Below are positions 63,585 through 64,000 of a DNA stretch of 64,000 nucleotides, piece after piece. Source of the stretch: Gemmata palustris (GTDB taxonomy: Bacteria > Planctomycetota > Planctomycetia > Gemmatales > Gemmataceae); contig NZ_JAGKQQ010000001.1 in assembly GCF_017939745.1 (NCBI RefSeq), positions 1,798,001-1,862,000 on the forward strand. The letters run 5' to 3'. Position numbers and translations under genes: made by a program. Within the stretch, counting starts at the first letter, position 1, and each line of letters starts with the position of its first letter. Under the pieces are notes generated by a model. That model saw nothing but the letters and a program-made list of their open reading frames with translations, was not told where the DNA came from and ran no database searches.

Positions 63585-64000
63585 ATGTACAGCATCGTGA
63601 TGCTCACCGCGATGTCGGCCGGTGCCGACGTCACCCCGCCCGCGAAACCCGCCGCGGTTGTCCCCCTTGCCACCGGGTGCTGTGGCGCCGTGTCGGTCGG
63701 GTGCTACGGGTCGTGCTACGGCTCCTCCTGTCACGGGTCGTGCCACGGCGGTTCGTTCGCGGGGGTGCGCTCCAGCGGGTTCCTCGGGCACCGCACCTCG
63801 TGTACCGGGTATTCGTGCTTCGGCTCGTGCAACGGGTACGCGCACTACGCTTCCTGCTACGGTTCGTGCCGCGGGTGCTCGGGCGCGTTCCAATACGGAT
63901 CGAGTTGGGGGCCGCCGATCGGGATGCCGCCGTACACGCTCCACGGGTACAACTCCGGCGCCTCGCCGGTGTGGGGGCCGGGTTACCCGACGACCAACCT
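63585..64000 (+). CDS. Cys/Gly/Ser-rich repeat protein, 3' end outside the window
   Basis: The frame opens at ATG 63585 (AGAGG nine bases upstream) and is still open at the right edge (138 codons). It begins MYSIVMLTAMSAGADVTPP, a short hydrophobic start that could be a signal. Residues about 30-110 are built of GSCYGS, GSCHGG and GYSCFGSC-type units with many Cys, Gly, Ser and Tyr, then a Pro/Gly/Tyr-rich segment. Proteins of this look recur in planctomycetes and may be envelope components cross-linked by disulfides, but no function is known. Confidence 0.75.
   Translation, partial: MYSIVMLTAMSAGADVTPPAKPAAVVPLATGCCGAVSVGCYGSCYGSSCHGSCHGGSFAGVRSSGFLGHRTSCTGYSCFGSCNGYAHYASCYGSCRGCSGAFQYGSSWGPPIGMPPYTLHGYNSGASPVWGPGYPTTN

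Overview
The window is GC-rich bacterial chromosome that reads as a Gemmata-type planctomycete (Gemmataceae). This rests on families seen here rather than on a marker gene: a DUF1549/DUF1553 protein with a CVSCH haem motif at its N-terminus, DUF1559 and DUF1080 exported proteins, an FG-GAP protein starting with the LETRDVPA-type motif, DUF2934, TIGR03032, a Cys/Gly/Ser-rich exported protein, and two members of an uncharacterised CCRR...FGNPFRP...RGCW family. No rRNA, tRNA, CRISPR array or prophage was seen.

Layout. 1-3.7 kb: end of a dienelactone hydrolase, an acyl-CoA carboxyltransferase and an ADP-ribosylglycohydrolase. 3.7-7.8 kb: an IS110-family element inserted in a palindromic repeat, then a frameshift-riddled ABC-2 permease; the paired ATPase (8.0-8.9 kb) and a D-2-hydroxyacid dehydrogenase follow. 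10.5-16.2 kb: housekeeping genes rsfS, argS and the overlapping trio obg-coaX-mnmE-like. 16.6-17.3 kb: DUF1080. 17.8-26.5 kb: signalling block (STAS-like protein, chemoreceptor, histidine kinase, response regulator, hybrid kinase, convergent FixJ-type regulator). 26.7-32.6 kb: LRR protein, CCRR paralogue, TIGR03032, FG-GAP repeat protein. 32.8-41 kb: TlpA-like thioredoxin protein, DUF2934, a large HEAT-repeat membrane protein, second CCRR paralogue, arfB, a GT39-like membrane protein. 41-47 kb: soluble histidine kinase, histidine phosphatase, a S41-like protein without the catalytic dyad, FAH-family enzyme. 46-51 kb: sbcD-sbcC. 51-64 kb: a hypothetical, a BatA/VWA protein, queE, DUF1559, glgB, a DUF4129 membrane protein, the DUF1549/1553 protein and the start of a Cys/Gly-rich protein.

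The most striking layer lies between the genes: at least eight families of palindromic repeats, often nested. All seven convergent gene junctions in the window carry one, sbcC is bracketed by two copies of the same palindrome, and one copy is translated in frame inside the mnmE-like gene. The IS110 element sits in one of these palindromes, and the non-coding segment ahead of its transposase contains short stretches that match, on opposite strands, both sides of the insertion site and one end of the element, as expected of a bridge RNA. Other points to check are a two-codon minigene (ATG CCC TGA) just ahead of the rsfS ribosome binding site and a decamer box (GCTAACATTY) found as tandem copies at four places in two intergenic regions.
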